From Bradyrhizobium barranii subsp. apii (GTDB taxonomy: Bacteria > Pseudomonadota > Alphaproteobacteria > Rhizobiales > Xanthobacteraceae): a DNA stretch of 64,000 nucleotides. The notes beneath the pieces were generated by a model. That model had not been told where the DNA came from. It saw nothing but the letters and a program-made list of their open reading frames with translations, and did not search any database. The stretch is from assembly GCF_011516635.5 (NCBI RefSeq), contig NZ_CP096257.1:1-64000 (forward strand). The letters run 5' to 3'. The position numbers were made by a program, and so were the translations under genes. This document shows, piece by piece, positions 18,550-28,119 of the stretch (position 1 is its first letter; every line of letters begins with the position of its first letter).

Positions 18550-20529
18550 TCATGCTTTTTCTTCCGGTTGGAATCGGTTGTGACCGACGCAAGCCTTCAT
18601 ATCGTCGCGCCGGAACCAGATGGCGCGGCCGCACCGCAATGGTGCGTTGCCGGCGGTGAACACGATCTGCTCGTCGGCGCGCATGCGCAGCACTTCGTGC
18701 GGCTGGATCAGCGGCCGCGAGGCCAGCTGCTTCGAGCGCGTCCGCGACGAACCGGACGCCTGCGAGGAGCGGCTGACCTGGTCGATCTCGACCGTGGTCA
18801 TGCCGCAGCGCTTTGAGATGTAGTCGGCGGTTTCCGGGTCGTTCACGGCCGCGAAGGCGATCCAGCTCGCGCTCTCGAACCATTTGCTTGCCGCGTCGCG
18901 GCCGCCATAGGTTTCGCGCATCTGACCGATCGACTGGAACAACAGGAGGAGCGTGATGCCGTATTTGCGGCCGGCGTCGCGGGCGGTCTCCAGGATGCGC
19001 ATGAAGCCGAGGCGTGCCACCTCGTCGAGCAGGAACAAAGCCCGTCCCGTCACCGCGCCGTTGTGGTTGTAGATCGCGTTCATGAAGGAGCCGATGATGA
19101 CGCGGGCGAGTCCGGCATGGGTCTCCAGCGTCTTCAGGTCGAGATTGATGAACACGTCGGTCTGGCCGCCGGCGAGATCGTCGCTGACGAAGGTCGAGCC
19201 GGACACGAGCGCGGCATAGTTCGGATAGGAAAGCCAGTGGGTTTCCTTGACGGCGTTGGCGTAGACGCCGCTGAACGTCTCCGGCGTCATGTTGACGAAG
19301 ACGGCAACGTTCTCCTTCACGAAGGCCGATTCCGAATTGTCGTAGATCGCCTGCAGACGAGCGCGCAGCTTGGGCTCCGGTTCGGACAGATTGGCGCGGA
19401 CCTGGCGAAGCGTCTGGTTCTTGTCTTCCGTATGCCCTGACAGGCAGACATCGGCGATCAGCGCGGTCAGAAGCTGCAGCGCCGAGGCGCGGAAGAAATC
19501 GTCGCGCACACCGCGGGCGCCGCCGCTGTCGCTCATGATCCATGAGGCGACGGCGGCGATGTCTTCCTCCTTCGTGCCGCCGAAACGACCGATCCAGTCG
19601 AGAGCATTGAAGCCGGTTCGCGGCAGGTTCGTTGCTTCCTGGGCTGCTTCTGGCGGACGACCTTGCGCGGTTCGCTGTCCCGCATGTGGATCGAGCACAT
19701 GCACGGTGCGCCCCGCCGCGCGCCGATGGGCGATCACCATTGGCGCGACTTCGTTGGACGGGTCGAGGACCACGAGCGCGCCGCCCCATTTGAGTGCGGT
19801 CGGAACCGTCACCGACGTCGTCTTGAAGCCGCCGGAACCGGCGAAGACAATGCCGTGCGACGAGCCGAAAGAGGCGTCAAAACAGAGCAGCGGCGGGCGG
19901 CCGCCGAACCCCCAGCTCTGGCGATTCGTGGTGCGAAACGGCTGAGCTGCCGCGCTGTCCCTATCGACGCGGTAACGCTCGCCGACGACGATGCCGCCAG
20001 CGTTGCCGAAGAGCCGTGCGGCTTCTGGCATCGACATCCAGTCCGCGTCGCCGTGCAGCGCGCGACGGCCGCGAACGCGCTTCGGGTCTGGCGCCGCAAA
20101 GGCGGCATTGCCCTTCACGGCGACGCGGAGCGCGAAGATGCCGCCCATCAGCACAACGCTGGCTGCGACCATGGTCGCCGGGTCGATCTGGGCCACCGCT
20201 GATCGGCCAGGGACGATGGTCTCGGGAGCCCCGGACAGGCGCATCGCTTCGCGCGCGAGGGCGATGGAAATCGCCGATACGCATCCTGCGACGACGCTCC
20301 ACGCCGCCGCGCGGATACTCGCGGAGCCGGCGGTGGCGAACAGGAAGATGACGCCGATCCCTGCTGCCGCGATATAGGGCATCGCCAGCCCGGCGCGGGC
20401 GAACAGGAGACGCTGCGCCTCCGTCTTGCCGAGGCCGGCAAGCCCATGCCCGATTCCGGTCAACCCGAAGATCGCGCCGAGCATCAGGGCCATCGGCACG
20501 ATCAGCAGAAGGAGCCTATTCGCCGTCAC
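18550..20529 (-). CDS. traG: TraG/VirD4-type coupling protein
   Basis: The ATPase that links the relaxosome to the mating channel. Several membrane segments occupy the first 150 residues. The Walker A motif is VFAGSGGFKTTS and the Walker B motif ALFLLDEVARLG, with the conserved LLLLFQSIGQMRETYGG region between B and the C-terminus. Of the possible starts, GTG 20529 (MTANRLLLLIVPMALML) is chosen because it begins the membrane segment and overlaps the traD stop by 14 bases, typical of the Ti-type traC-traD-traG operon. Its length (659 residues) is normal for the family. Confidence 0.93.
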   Translation of the reverse strand: MTANRLLLLIVPMALMLGAIFGLTGIGHGLAGLGKTEAQRLLFARAGLAMPYIAAAGIGVIFLFATAGSASIRAAAWSVVAGCVSAISIALAREAMRLSGAPETIVPGRSAVAQIDPATMVAASVVLMGGIFALRVAVKGNAAFAAPDPKRVRGRRALHGDADWMSMPEAARLFGNAGGIVVGERYRVDRDSAAAQPFRTTNRQSWGFGGRPPLLCFDASFGSSHGIVFAGSGGFKTTSVTVPTALKWGGALVVLDPSNEVAPMVIAHRRAAGRTVHVLDPHAGQRTAQGRPPEAAQEATNLPRTGFNALDWIGRFGGTKEEDIAAVASWIMSDSGGARGVRDDFFRASALQLLTALIADVCLSGHTEDKNQTLRQVRANLSEPEPKLRARLQAIYDNSESAFVKENVAVFVNMTPETFSGVYANAVKETHWLSYPNYAALVSGSTFVSDDLAGGQTDVFINLDLKTLETHAGLARVIIGSFMNAIYNHNGAVTGRALFLLDEVARLGFMRILETARDAGRKYGITLLLLFQSIGQMRETYGGRDAASKWFESASWIAFAAVNDPETADYISKRCGMTTVEIDQVSRSSQASGSSRTRSKQLASRPLIQPHEVLRMRADEQIVFTAGNAPLRCGRAIWFRRDDMKACVGHNRFQPEEKA

Positions 20530-20761
20530 GGCCGAACGCCTCCGCCCCGATCGCGGCAAGCCGTGCTCGCTCGGCTTCGTCGGTTCTCAGCCGGCGACCG
20601 AGTTCGATCAGCGCGCCGAGCAGGACCGCGCGCTTCTCGTAGCGCAGCCCCGCCTTTGCGATCAGGCCACCGAGCTCGATCTTCTCGCGCGTGTCCTTCT
20701 TGCGGGCCTCGGAGGATGACGCCTGGCGCATGCGCTCATACCTCGCCAGCGCCATTCGCAT
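20516..20761 (-). CDS. traD: Conjugal transfer protein TraD
   Basis: A small basic protein of about 81 residues (ERMRQASSSEARKKDTREKI then ELGGLIAKAGLRYEKRAVLLGALIELGRRL). The region KIELGGLIAKAGL is the signature of TraD in Ti-plasmid-type transfer operons. The start could be ATG 20761 or 20755. The gene overlaps the traC stop upstream and the traG start downstream, which implies translational coupling. Confidence 0.85.
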   Translation of the reverse strand: MRMALARYERMRQASSSEARKKDTREKIELGGLIAKAGLRYEKRAVLLGALIELGRRLRTDEAERARLAAIGAEAFGRDGE

Positions 20762-21032
20762 GCGCGCCAGACGCGACCTTCGCGGCAGGAGCGCTCGGAT
20801 CGCCTCCGGCCTCGGCTCCCTTCCTTCCGGTCGCCTTCCCTGCCTTCCCGCGAAACCGGCCGGCGAGATCCTCGAACGTGGCCAGAAGCTCGCCTTCCTC
20901 GATCTCGATCTCACCGAGTCCGGCCCTGAGCGCGATGCGCCCGATCCGCTCGGCCTCGCGTGTCTCTGCGGCCTTCAACTGTTCCTGGAGGCGAGTGATT
21001 TCTTCGCGGATCTTCGACGACGGTTTCTTCAT
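20736..21032 (-). CDS. traC: Conjugal transfer protein TraC
   Basis: A 98-residue protein starting MKKPSSKIREEITRLQEQLK, a coiled coil followed by ETREAERIGRIALRAGLGEI and ELLATFEDLAGRFR, characteristic of TraC relaxosome accessory proteins. It is the first gene of the leftward transfer operon and lies 140 bases from the oriT core. A much longer frame upstream on this strand is only the antisense of traA. Confidence 0.87.
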   Translation of the reverse strand: MKKPSSKIREEITRLQEQLKAAETREAERIGRIALRAGLGEIEIEEGELLATFEDLAGRFRGKAGKATGRKGAEAGGDPSAPAAKVASGAHANGAGEV

Positions 21033-21171
21033 TTTCGGTTGAGCCTCCGTGCTGGGCAGTGTTGCGGGACTGTGCGGAGGATTTCGGAAGTCGCTGGCCC
21101 GAGCGACTAATAAAAAAGCTAGTCGGCAAAGCCGACGCCGCTTGAGATCATCCCGGCCGCTCGATGAGAGC

Positions 21172-21208
21172 GGTCCAAGGGCGCAGTAATACGTCGCATC
21201 CGCGACGT
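21172..21208. other. oriT: Origin of transfer (oriT), Ti/RSF1010 type
   Basis: Read on the minus strand, an inverted repeat ACGTCGC-GGAT-GCGACGT (21208-21191) is followed by ATTACTGCGCCCTTGGACC. The GCGCCCT core is the nic-region sequence shared by Ti-plasmid and RSF1010-type (MOBQ) origins. It lies between divergent traC and traA, the standard position. Confidence 0.88.
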
Positions 21209-21308
21209 CCTGTTTTCCCGCCTGCCGGGGTGTCCCACCCTGGCGTGGCCCTGCCGCCGCCCCCGACGAGCATCTGTGTTCCGCCCTCGTCCGGGAGATC
21301 GCGCCGCC

Positions 21309-24300
21309 TTGGCCATCACGCATTTCACGCCCCAGCTCATTTCGCGCGGTTCCGGCCGCAGCGCCGTGCTGTCGGCAGCGTACCGGCACTGCGCGCGCAT
21401 GGAGCATCAGGCGGAGGGGCGGACCGTCGACTATTCCACCAAGCGGGGCCTGCGGCATGAGGAATTCCTGTTGCCGCCGGATGGCCCACAATGGGCGCGT
21501 GAGCTGATCGCCGACCGCTCGGTCGCCGGCGCCGCCGAGGCGTTCTGGAACGCAATCGAGGCCTTCGAGAAACGCTCCGATGCGCAGCTCGCGAAGGAAT
21601 TCATCATCGCCCTGCCGGTCGAACTCACCGTCGACCAGAACATCGCCCTGGTGCGGGAGTTCGTCGCAACCCAGGTCCTCGCGCGCGGACAGGTCGCCGA
21701 CTGGGTTTTCCATGACGAGCCCGGCAATCCGCACATCCATCTGATGACCACTCTTCGCCCTCTCGGCGACAACGGATTTGGGCCGAAGAAGGTGCCGGTC
21801 ATCGGTGATGATGGCGCACCCCTGCGCAACGATTTCGGCAAGATCGTTTACCGGCTTTGGTCGGGAGAGAAGGCCGAGTTCCTCGAGCAACGCGAAGGCT
21901 GGCTCGACCTTCAGAACAAGCATCTGGCGCTCGCCGGCCTCGAGATCCGCGTCGATGGCCGCTCCTATGCCGAGCGCGGCATCGATCTTGCCCCGACGAC
22001 GCATATCGGCGTGTCGACCAAGGCGATCGACCGGAAAGGAAAGAAGGCGGGCTGGTCCCCGAAGCTCGAGCGTATCGCGCTCCACGAAGAACGAAAGGCC
22101 GACAACCGTGAGCGGATGCTGCGGCGTCCTGAGATCGTGCTCGATCTCGTCACGCGCGAGCTGAGCGTCTTCACCGAGCGTGACATCGCCAGGGTGGTGC
22201 ACCGCTATGTCGACGATGCCGGAACTTTCCAGCATCTGATGGCGCGCATCCTCCAGAACCCGGATGTGCTGCGGCTGGAGGGCGAGCGCATCGCGCTTGA
22301 GACCGGAATCCGCGAGCCCGCCAAATACACGACGCGCGAGCTCATCAGGCTCGAAGCCGAGATGGCGCATCGCGCCGTCTGGCTTGCCGGCCGATCCTCG
22401 CATGGCGTCCGGGAGAAAGTGCTGGCGGCGGCCTTCGAGCGTCATGACCGTCTGTCGGAAGAGCAGCGCGTCGCGATCGCGCATGTCGCCGGTGAGGGGC
22501 GGATCGCGGCTGTGGTCGGGCGCGCCGGCGCCGGCAAGACCACCATGATGAAGGCGGCGCGCGAAGTGTGGGAAGCGGCCGGCTATCGTGTGGTCGGCGG
22601 CGCGCTTGCCGGCAAGGCGTCCGAGGGATTGGAGAAGGAAGCAGGCATCGCCTCGCGCACGCTGGCCTCGTGGGAGCTTGCCTGGTCGAACGGGCGCGAG
22701 CAACTCGACGACAAGACCATCTTTGTCCTCGACGAGGCCGGCATGGTGTCGTCGCGGCAGATGGCGCTGTTCGTCGAAGCGGTTGTGAAGACCGGCGCTA
22801 AACTGGTGCTCGTCGGCGACCCCGATCAGCTTCAACCGATCGAGGCCGGTGCTGCGTTCCGCGCCATCGTGGCGCGCACCGGCTATGCCGAACTCGAAAC
22901 CATCTATCGCCAGCGCGAGCAATGGATGCGCGATGCCTCGCTCGATCTCGCGCGGGGCCGCGTTGCCGAGGCGCTGCAGGCCTATGGCGCGAACGGCAAG
23001 CTGGAAGCGCGCAAGTTCAAGGCGCAAGCCGTCACGGCGCTGATCGAGGACTGGAACCGCGACTACGATCCGGCGAAATCCATCCTGATCCTCGCCCATC
23101 TCCGGCGCGATGTCCGCGCCCTCAACAACATGGCGCGGGCGAAGCTGATCGAGCGCGGCCTCGTCGAGGATGGTCAGGCGTTCTGCACTGAGGACGGCCA
23201 GCGCAAGTTCTCGGCCGGCGACCAGATCGTCTCCTGAAGAACGAGGGGTCGCTCGGCGTCAAGAACGGCATGATCGCGCGTGTCATCGAGGCGCGGTCGG
23301 GCTGGTTCGCGGCGATGATCGGCGAGGGCGAACGCCAGCGCCGCGTCGAGGTCGACCAGCGCTTCTATGCGAACGTCGACCACGGTTATGCCACCACGAT
23401 CCACAAGAGCCAGGGCGCGACCGTCGACCGGGTGAAGGTGCTCGCCACGCTCTCGCTCGACCGGCATCTTGCCTATGTCGCGCTGACCCGCCATCGCGAG
23501 AATGTCGCTCTCTATTACGGGGCGATTTCCTTCGGAAAGGCCGGCGGGCTCACCAAGATCCTGTCGCAGAGCCGGGCGAAAGAAACCACCCTCGACTATG
23601 AGCGCGGCCCTTCCTATCGCGCCGCGCTGCGCTTTGCCGAAGCGCGCGGTCTCCATCTCATGCGTGTCGCCCGCACCCTCGTCGCCGACAAGGTTCGTTG
23701 GACCGTCCGGCAGAGCTCCAGGCTCGCCGATCTCGGAGCGCGGCTCCTCGCGCTCGGCGCCCGGCTTGGCCTCGGCGCAGCTCGGAAACAGACGATTCCC
23801 AACGGCACAAAGGAGGCAAAGCCGATGGTCGCCGGCATCACCACCTTCGCCAAATCGATCGACCAGGTTGTCGAGGACAAGCTCGCCGCCGATCCCGCCT
23901 TGAAGAAGCAATGGGAGGAGATCTCGACCCGCTTCCGCTTCGTCTTCGCCGATCCCGAAGCCTCGTTCCGCAAGGTCGATATCGACAGCATGCTGAAGGA
24001 CAAGGCGACTGCGCAATCCACCCTGTCGAAACTCGCGGAGAAGCCCGACAGCTTCGGTGCGCTGAAGGGCAAAACCGGCCTTCTGGCCAGCCGTGCCGAC
24101 AAGCAGGACAGGCAGCGGGCGGACCTCAACGTGCCGGCGCTCGCCCGTGATCTTGAGCGGTTCTTGCGGCTGCGCTCGGAGGCGGAACATCGTTACGAGG
24201 CGGAGGAGCGCGCCGCTCGGCTGAAGGTCGCTGTCGACATTCCGGCGCTGTCGCCGTCGGCGAAGCAGACACTCGAGCGCATCCGCGACGCCATCGATCG

Positions 24301-24613
24301 GAACGACCTGCCCTCTGCCCTGGAGTTCGCGCTCGAGGACAAGATGATCGAGGCGGAGCTGGAAGGTTTTGCGCGTGCCGTGTCCGAGCGGTTCGGCGAG
24401 CGCGCCTTCGTCGGCCTCTCGGCCAAGGATGCCGACGGCAAGGCTTTCGAGGCGATTTCCGGCGGGACGAACGCCGCGCAGAAGGAGGAGCTCAAAGCCG
24501 CCTGGCCCGATCTGAGAACCGCGCAGCAGCTCGCGGCTCAGCAGCGAACCGCGGAGGCGCAGAAAGAAGCCGACATCCTTCGGCAGGCGCGGCGTCCGGG
24601 GTTGTCGCTGTGA
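21309..24613 (+). pseudogene. traA: TraA relaxase/helicase with a single-base frameshift
   Basis: A MOBQ relaxase fused to a RecD-like helicase. The start is TTG 21309 (MAITHFTPQLISRGSGRSAV). The relaxase histidines lie in HDEPGNPHIHLM and the helicase Walker A is VVGRAGAGKTTM. At about 23231 the frame meets a TGA after GDQIVS; one extra base there would restore GDQIVFLKNEGSLGVKNGM and continue in the second frame to 24613. The second part has the helicase VDHGYATTIHKSQGATVDRV and YVALTRHRENVALYYG motifs and the C-terminal domain. Repaired, the product would be about 1100 residues, the family norm. The cause is either a real mutation that disables transfer or a sequencing error. The stop overlaps the traF start. 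Confidence 0.9.
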
Positions 24614-25212
24614 TGACCTCGACCGCCGAGCGGCGATCGGAGCCGTCAGGGTCGGATGCCGCGACCAGAAGGAAAGGCTGTGTTCAGCGTCGGCGAGCAT
24701 CCGCGATCATGGCGGCCGGCGGCGTGGCGATGATTGCGATCGCCGGCATCGCCTGGCTCGGCGGCTTGCGCCTCAACCTGACGCCAAGCGAGCCGCTCGG
24801 GCTGTGGCGGATCGTGCCGATCGATCGGCAAGTCGTCGCCGGCGATCTCGTGTTCGTCTGTCCGCCGCCTGGGCCGGTTTCCGTCTTCGGCCTCGAGCGC
24901 GGATACTTTCGGCGGGGGCCATGCTCCGGCGGCGCCGCGCCGCTCATCAAGACTGTCGGTGCGCTCTCGGGTGCGCGCATCGACATCGGCGCCGTGGTCA
25001 TGATCGACGGCGTGCTTCTGCCCCGATTGCGCCTCAGCCCCGTCGACGGTCAGGGACGACCGCTTCCGCCTTGGGCGGGGGGCGTCGTTCCGCCCGGCAA
25101 TTTCTTCCTTCACTCCACTTTCGCAGGTTCCTATGACTCGAGGTATTTTGGGCCGGTTCCGGAGGCCGGTCTCCTCGGCCTGGCGCGGCCGGTCCTCACT
25201 TTCGATCCCTGA
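24613..25212 (+). CDS. traF: TraF, signal-peptidase-like transfer protease
   Basis: A protein of about 199 residues in the S26 family. After one N-terminal membrane helix (ASAIMAAGGVAMIAIAGIAW), the motif LTPSEPLGLWRI carries the catalytic Ser and LIKTVGALSGARIDI the Lys. In Ti-type systems TraF matures the pilin-like TrbC and cyclises it in some plasmids. No trb genes are seen here. The ATG at 24613 overlaps the traA stop; a GTG three bases upstream is an alternative. Confidence 0.88.
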   Translation: MTSTAERRSEPSGSDAATRRKGCVQRRRASAIMAAGGVAMIAIAGIAWLGGLRLNLTPSEPLGLWRIVPIDRQVVAGDLVFVCPPPGPVSVFGLERGYFRRGPCSGGAAPLIKTVGALSGARIDIGAVVMIDGVLLPRLRLSPVDGQGRPLPPWAGGVVPPGNFFLHSTFAGSYDSRYFGPVPEAGLLGLARPVLTFDP

Positions 25213-25756
25213 TCGCCGGCGCGCGCTCCTTCTCGCCGTCGCGGCGCTCCTCGTCGGCTGGATCGGTTGGAGCGGGGATGTCCTCGCATTGCCGCTCGCG
25301 ATGCTGTTTCCAGCGCTCTGGGCGTGGTCGCAGGATCGTGCCGCGTCGGTGGCGATGGGATATTTCCTGGCGGCTTCGCGTGGCTTGCGCCAGGGCGTTG
25401 CGAGCTTCTTCGGTGCGTCGGTCTGGGCCGGCATTTTGCTGTGGGGCGCCGCGTCCGTCTGCTTCGTCGCGGTCCATGCCGTCCTATGGAGTCCCCGGCC
25501 GGGAAGCCAGAAGGCGTTCTGCTATCTGATCACGGCCGTGCTGATGGCGGTTCCGCCCTTCGGCATCGTCGGATGGGCGCATCCGATCAGGGCGGCCGGC
25601 GTGTTGTTTCCCGGATGGGGATGGTGGGGGCTTGCGGCGACCGCAACTGGCCTGCTCGTCATGACGACGAAGGCTTGGCCAGTGGCCGCCATTGCCCTGG
25701 CCGATGCTTGGGCCCGGCTGTTCGGTCTTCCCCGCGTCACCGTCTTCAACCTCTGA
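25133..25756 (+). CDS. traB: TraB-like transfer protein, apparently internally deleted
   Basis: A 207-residue membrane protein. The N-terminal 180 residues match the hydrophobic half of Ti-type TraB (ALLVGWIGWSGDVLALPLAM, FCYLITAVLMAVPPFGIVGW, LFPGWGWWGLAATATGLLVM). Immediately after TTKAWPVAAIALAD comes AWARLFGLPRVTVFNL, which resembles the extreme C-terminus of TraB. As I know the family, full TraB is about twice this length with a nitrilase-like domain between these parts, so an in-frame deletion is likely. The start overlaps traF by 80 bases, as in other transfer operons, and is uncertain. Confidence 0.7.
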   Translation: MTRGILGRFRRPVSSAWRGRSSLSIPDRRRALLLAVAALLVGWIGWSGDVLALPLAMLFPALWAWSQDRAASVAMGYFLAASRGLRQGVASFFGASVWAGILLWGAASVCFVAVHAVLWSPRPGSQKAFCYLITAVLMAVPPFGIVGWAHPIRAAGVLFPGWGWWGLAATATGLLVMTTKAWPVAAIALADAWARLFGLPRVTVFNL

Positions 25757-25770
25757 ACAGGAATTCGCCC

Positions 25771-26382
25771 ATGGCCGTTGATGCCGATCTCATCCAGAAA
25801 TGTGCCGATCCCACCCTGAAACCCGCCATCGTCGAGAAATTCTTGCATGCCGCGGGAGCGCCCGATCCGCTTGCCGTGATGGTGCGCAGCGGCGATCGCA
25901 TCATCCTGCTGCCGCCGGTCAAAACCCCGGAGGAGGCGCTCGAACTCGCCCGCAGCCATATCGGTCGAGCCGTCGTGCGCGTCGGCATCACGCAGTATCC
26001 GGCCGGTCTCGGCGTGAAGGATCCGTCGGAGATGTCGCCGGATCTGTTCGACGCTTGCAAGAACATCCGCGCGGGCACGGCCCTCTTCGGCAAGGTCTGG
26101 CGGATCGTCTGGAAATGGTATGGCAATCCGACCGACGATAGCGTCATGTCACAGATGTTCGACGACGCGGTCGAGGCCTGGACGCGCGGGCAATTTGAGG
26201 GGACGGCGGTGTTTACCGCTCCCGATCCTGGCGGACCGAAGCCGCCGGAGCCGAAGCGGGAGGAGGCGTCTCAGCCGGCTGCGGCGGCACCATCACCGTC
26301 ACCGCAGGAGCCGGCGCCCGGCGATCCCCACAAATCGGGCATCCGTATTGATCTGTCCGGCATCGGCGGGCGCGCTCCGTGA
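25771..26382 (+). CDS. traH: Conjugal transfer protein TraH
   Basis: A 203-residue protein, last gene of the traA-F-B-H operon, 14 bases after traB. The N-terminal domain (ADLIQKCADPTLKPAIVEKF) and the region IGRAVVRVGITQYPAGLGVK are typical of TraH. The C-terminal 50 residues are Pro/Ala-rich and probably disordered. Its biochemical role is not established. The ATG at 25771 is chosen because upstream sequence in this frame is antisense-like and overlaps traB. Confidence 0.82.
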   Translation: MAVDADLIQKCADPTLKPAIVEKFLHAAGAPDPLAVMVRSGDRIILLPPVKTPEEALELARSHIGRAVVRVGITQYPAGLGVKDPSEMSPDLFDACKNIRAGTALFGKVWRIVWKWYGNPTDDSVMSQMFDDAVEAWTRGQFEGTAVFTAPDPGGPKPPEPKREEASQPAAAAPSPSPQEPAPGDPHKSGIRIDLSGIGGRAP

Positions 26383-26413
26383 ATGCAGTAGGACTCTGCG
26401 TATCCAGCGGAGA

Positions 26414-26800
26414 CTATGCTGCCGCGATGTCTGTCAGGCTGAAATCATTGCCCTTGAACAAGAGCGGCTCGCCGGTGGCCTTCGCCAGAGCGTAGGAAAA
26501 GTAATCGTCATAGTTCAGGCCGGCTCTGTGCCGCCCTTTCCCGAAATCGAGGAAGGCCTGTCGGGCAAGTTCGCCGTGCTCGACCGTCACCGGCTCGACC
26601 GTGATGCCGGCTCGGCGGAAGAAGGCCTCGGCCTGCCGCATTCCTTCCGGGCCGAGCTGGTTCTCGATCACCATCGACAGCCCGACATGGTTCGCCACGC
26701 TGATGCGGCAGGCGTCGGCATCGTGAATGAGACGGGCGAAGGCTTCCGCTTCAGGTTCGCGGTAGAGGATCGCCACCATGGCCGAGGTGTCGATGATCAT
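26414..26800 (-). CDS. vapC: VapC-type PIN-domain toxin, orphaned
   Basis: A 128-residue PIN ribonuclease. It has MIIDTSAMVAILYREPEA with the first Asp, an internal Glu in VIENQLGPEG, and GLNYDDYFSYALAKATGEPL then LFKGNDF with the other acids, so the active site looks complete. Its ATG overlaps the stop of an upstream frame ending ERQAALPK, the tail of its antitoxin. That antitoxin has been removed by an IS256 insertion 57 bases upstream, which raises the question whether the toxin is still expressed. Confidence 0.9.
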   Translation of the reverse strand: MIIDTSAMVAILYREPEAEAFARLIHDADACRISVANHVGLSMVIENQLGPEGMRQAEAFFRRAGITVEPVTVEHGELARQAFLDFGKGRHRAGLNYDDYFSYALAKATGEPLLFKGNDFSLTDIAAA

Positions 26801-26856
26801 TTCGGCAGAGCGGCCTGGCGCTCGCAATTGTGCCGGGCGCCGGGCGCGCCGTCGCG
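26797..26856 (-). pseudogene. vapB: VapB antitoxin, last 19 codons
   Basis: The frame RDGAPGARHNCERQAALPK ends at a TGA that overlaps the vapC ATG, the usual VapBC coupling. It begins directly at the IS256 junction (26857). The DNA-binding and most of the toxin-neutralising part is missing. Identification rests on position and coupling rather than on the 19 residues alone. Confidence 0.6.
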
Positions 26857-28027
26857 GTCGGAAGCCCTTGTTGGCCTCGATCATGCCGGCCGCGACCCAT
26901 CGCAAGGCCATACCGGCATCCCGCCAGCGTTTGATGTTGCGCGTGACGCGGCGAATGGTGCCCATCATGTTCTCGGCGATGTTGGTACAGGCGAGCGATC
27001 GACGAAGCTCCTTCGGCAACTTCAACCGGACGACAGTCAGGATTTCGTCGAGGCCTTCAAGGATGCTCGCCGCTACACCGGGCCATTGCTGGTCGAGTCG
27101 ACGCGCGAGATTGCGGATCAATTTTTCAGCCTTGTCGGCGTCATCGAGCTCCCAGGCCTGGCGCAGCACCCGACGGGTGGCCGCATGATGCTCTTTCGGC
27201 AGGCGTTCCATGATGTTGCGCGCCTTGTGGATCTGGCAGCGCTGGATCGCAGCGGCCGAACCGAAGGTGCGGCGGATCGCCTTCGACAACGCCTTCGCGC
27301 CGTCGGCGATGAACAGTGTTGGCACCGTCGGGTCGAGCCCGCGCGAGACCAGGTTGTCCAGCAGGGCCTGAACCGTGGCGGCATTCTCGGTCGCCCCTTC
27401 CACCAGCGCCAGCGGATGCTTGTTGCCTTCGCCGTCAACCCCGATCGCGGCGACCAGCACGAGATCGTCGCCGAGATGCAGCCCGTCGATTTGGACCACC
27501 AGAAGGTCGAGCGCGGACAGATCGGCAGCCATGAAGTCAGCCAGCCGCGCCGCCGACAGCGCTACGAACCTCCGCGAGGCCGCCGATTTCGAAATCCCCG
27601 ATCCGGGCGGTGCCGGCACGTCACCCTCGTGCAGTCGGACAGCACGGCCGAACCGGCGCGTCGACACATTGATCAGCATCAGGTTCATCGCCCCGCGACC
27701 GAGCCAATCCTCCTGCGCCGCCGTTTCCCAGCTCGGGATCGTCACCTCGCGGCCGTCCACGCCCCGGACCCGCGGACGCTCGACCTCGATCTTGCCGCCG
27801 TGGAAACCAATCCGTCCCCGCGTTCGACCCCAACGGTGCGCCCGCCGCGCCGCGTCGCGACCGTGGCGCGGCCCGCAGGCCGCCACAACATCCGCCTCCA
27901 TCGTCGTGCCGAGCGCCTCCATCCCTGCCGCAAGGCAGAACCGATCGAAGCTCGCCCGCACTTCTGCAAACGCTTCGTCCACAGCCCCGGTCGCCGACGA
28001 ACCAGCCGGTTTGATATCTCTCGTCAT
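26857..28027 (-). pseudogene. IS256-family (Mutator-like) transposase, C-terminally truncated
   Basis: It contains the Mutator-type core: VVQIDGLHLGDDLVLVAAIG with the first Asp, FIADGAKALSKAI with the second, and a later Glu. Compared with the second copy (55463-56737, 424 residues), the last 34 residues are replaced by sequence from the vapB remnant, and the frame reads on into vapC to make a false fusion. Probably inactive because the element lacks one end. Confidence 0.85.
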
Positions 28028-28119
28028 GGCGTTGCTCTCCTTTATGGAATCAGCACCCCGAGCCTACCGGCTCAAGGTGGGCAACGCCGACCTCTTCAGA
28101 AATTCAACAGAACCCGGGA
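26857..28119 (-). mobile_element. IS256-family element, truncated at the transposase 3' end
   Basis: The sequence is nearly identical to 55562-56829. Homology ends abruptly at 26857, before the 3' end of the transposase gene, and at about 28119 on the other side after AACAGAACCCGGGA. The left terminus is therefore missing here. Confidence 0.85.

Noticed and set aside
20736..23099. A 787-codon minus-strand frame covering traA
   Set aside because: Only its last 98 codons (traC) are real; the rest is antisense to the relaxase gene.
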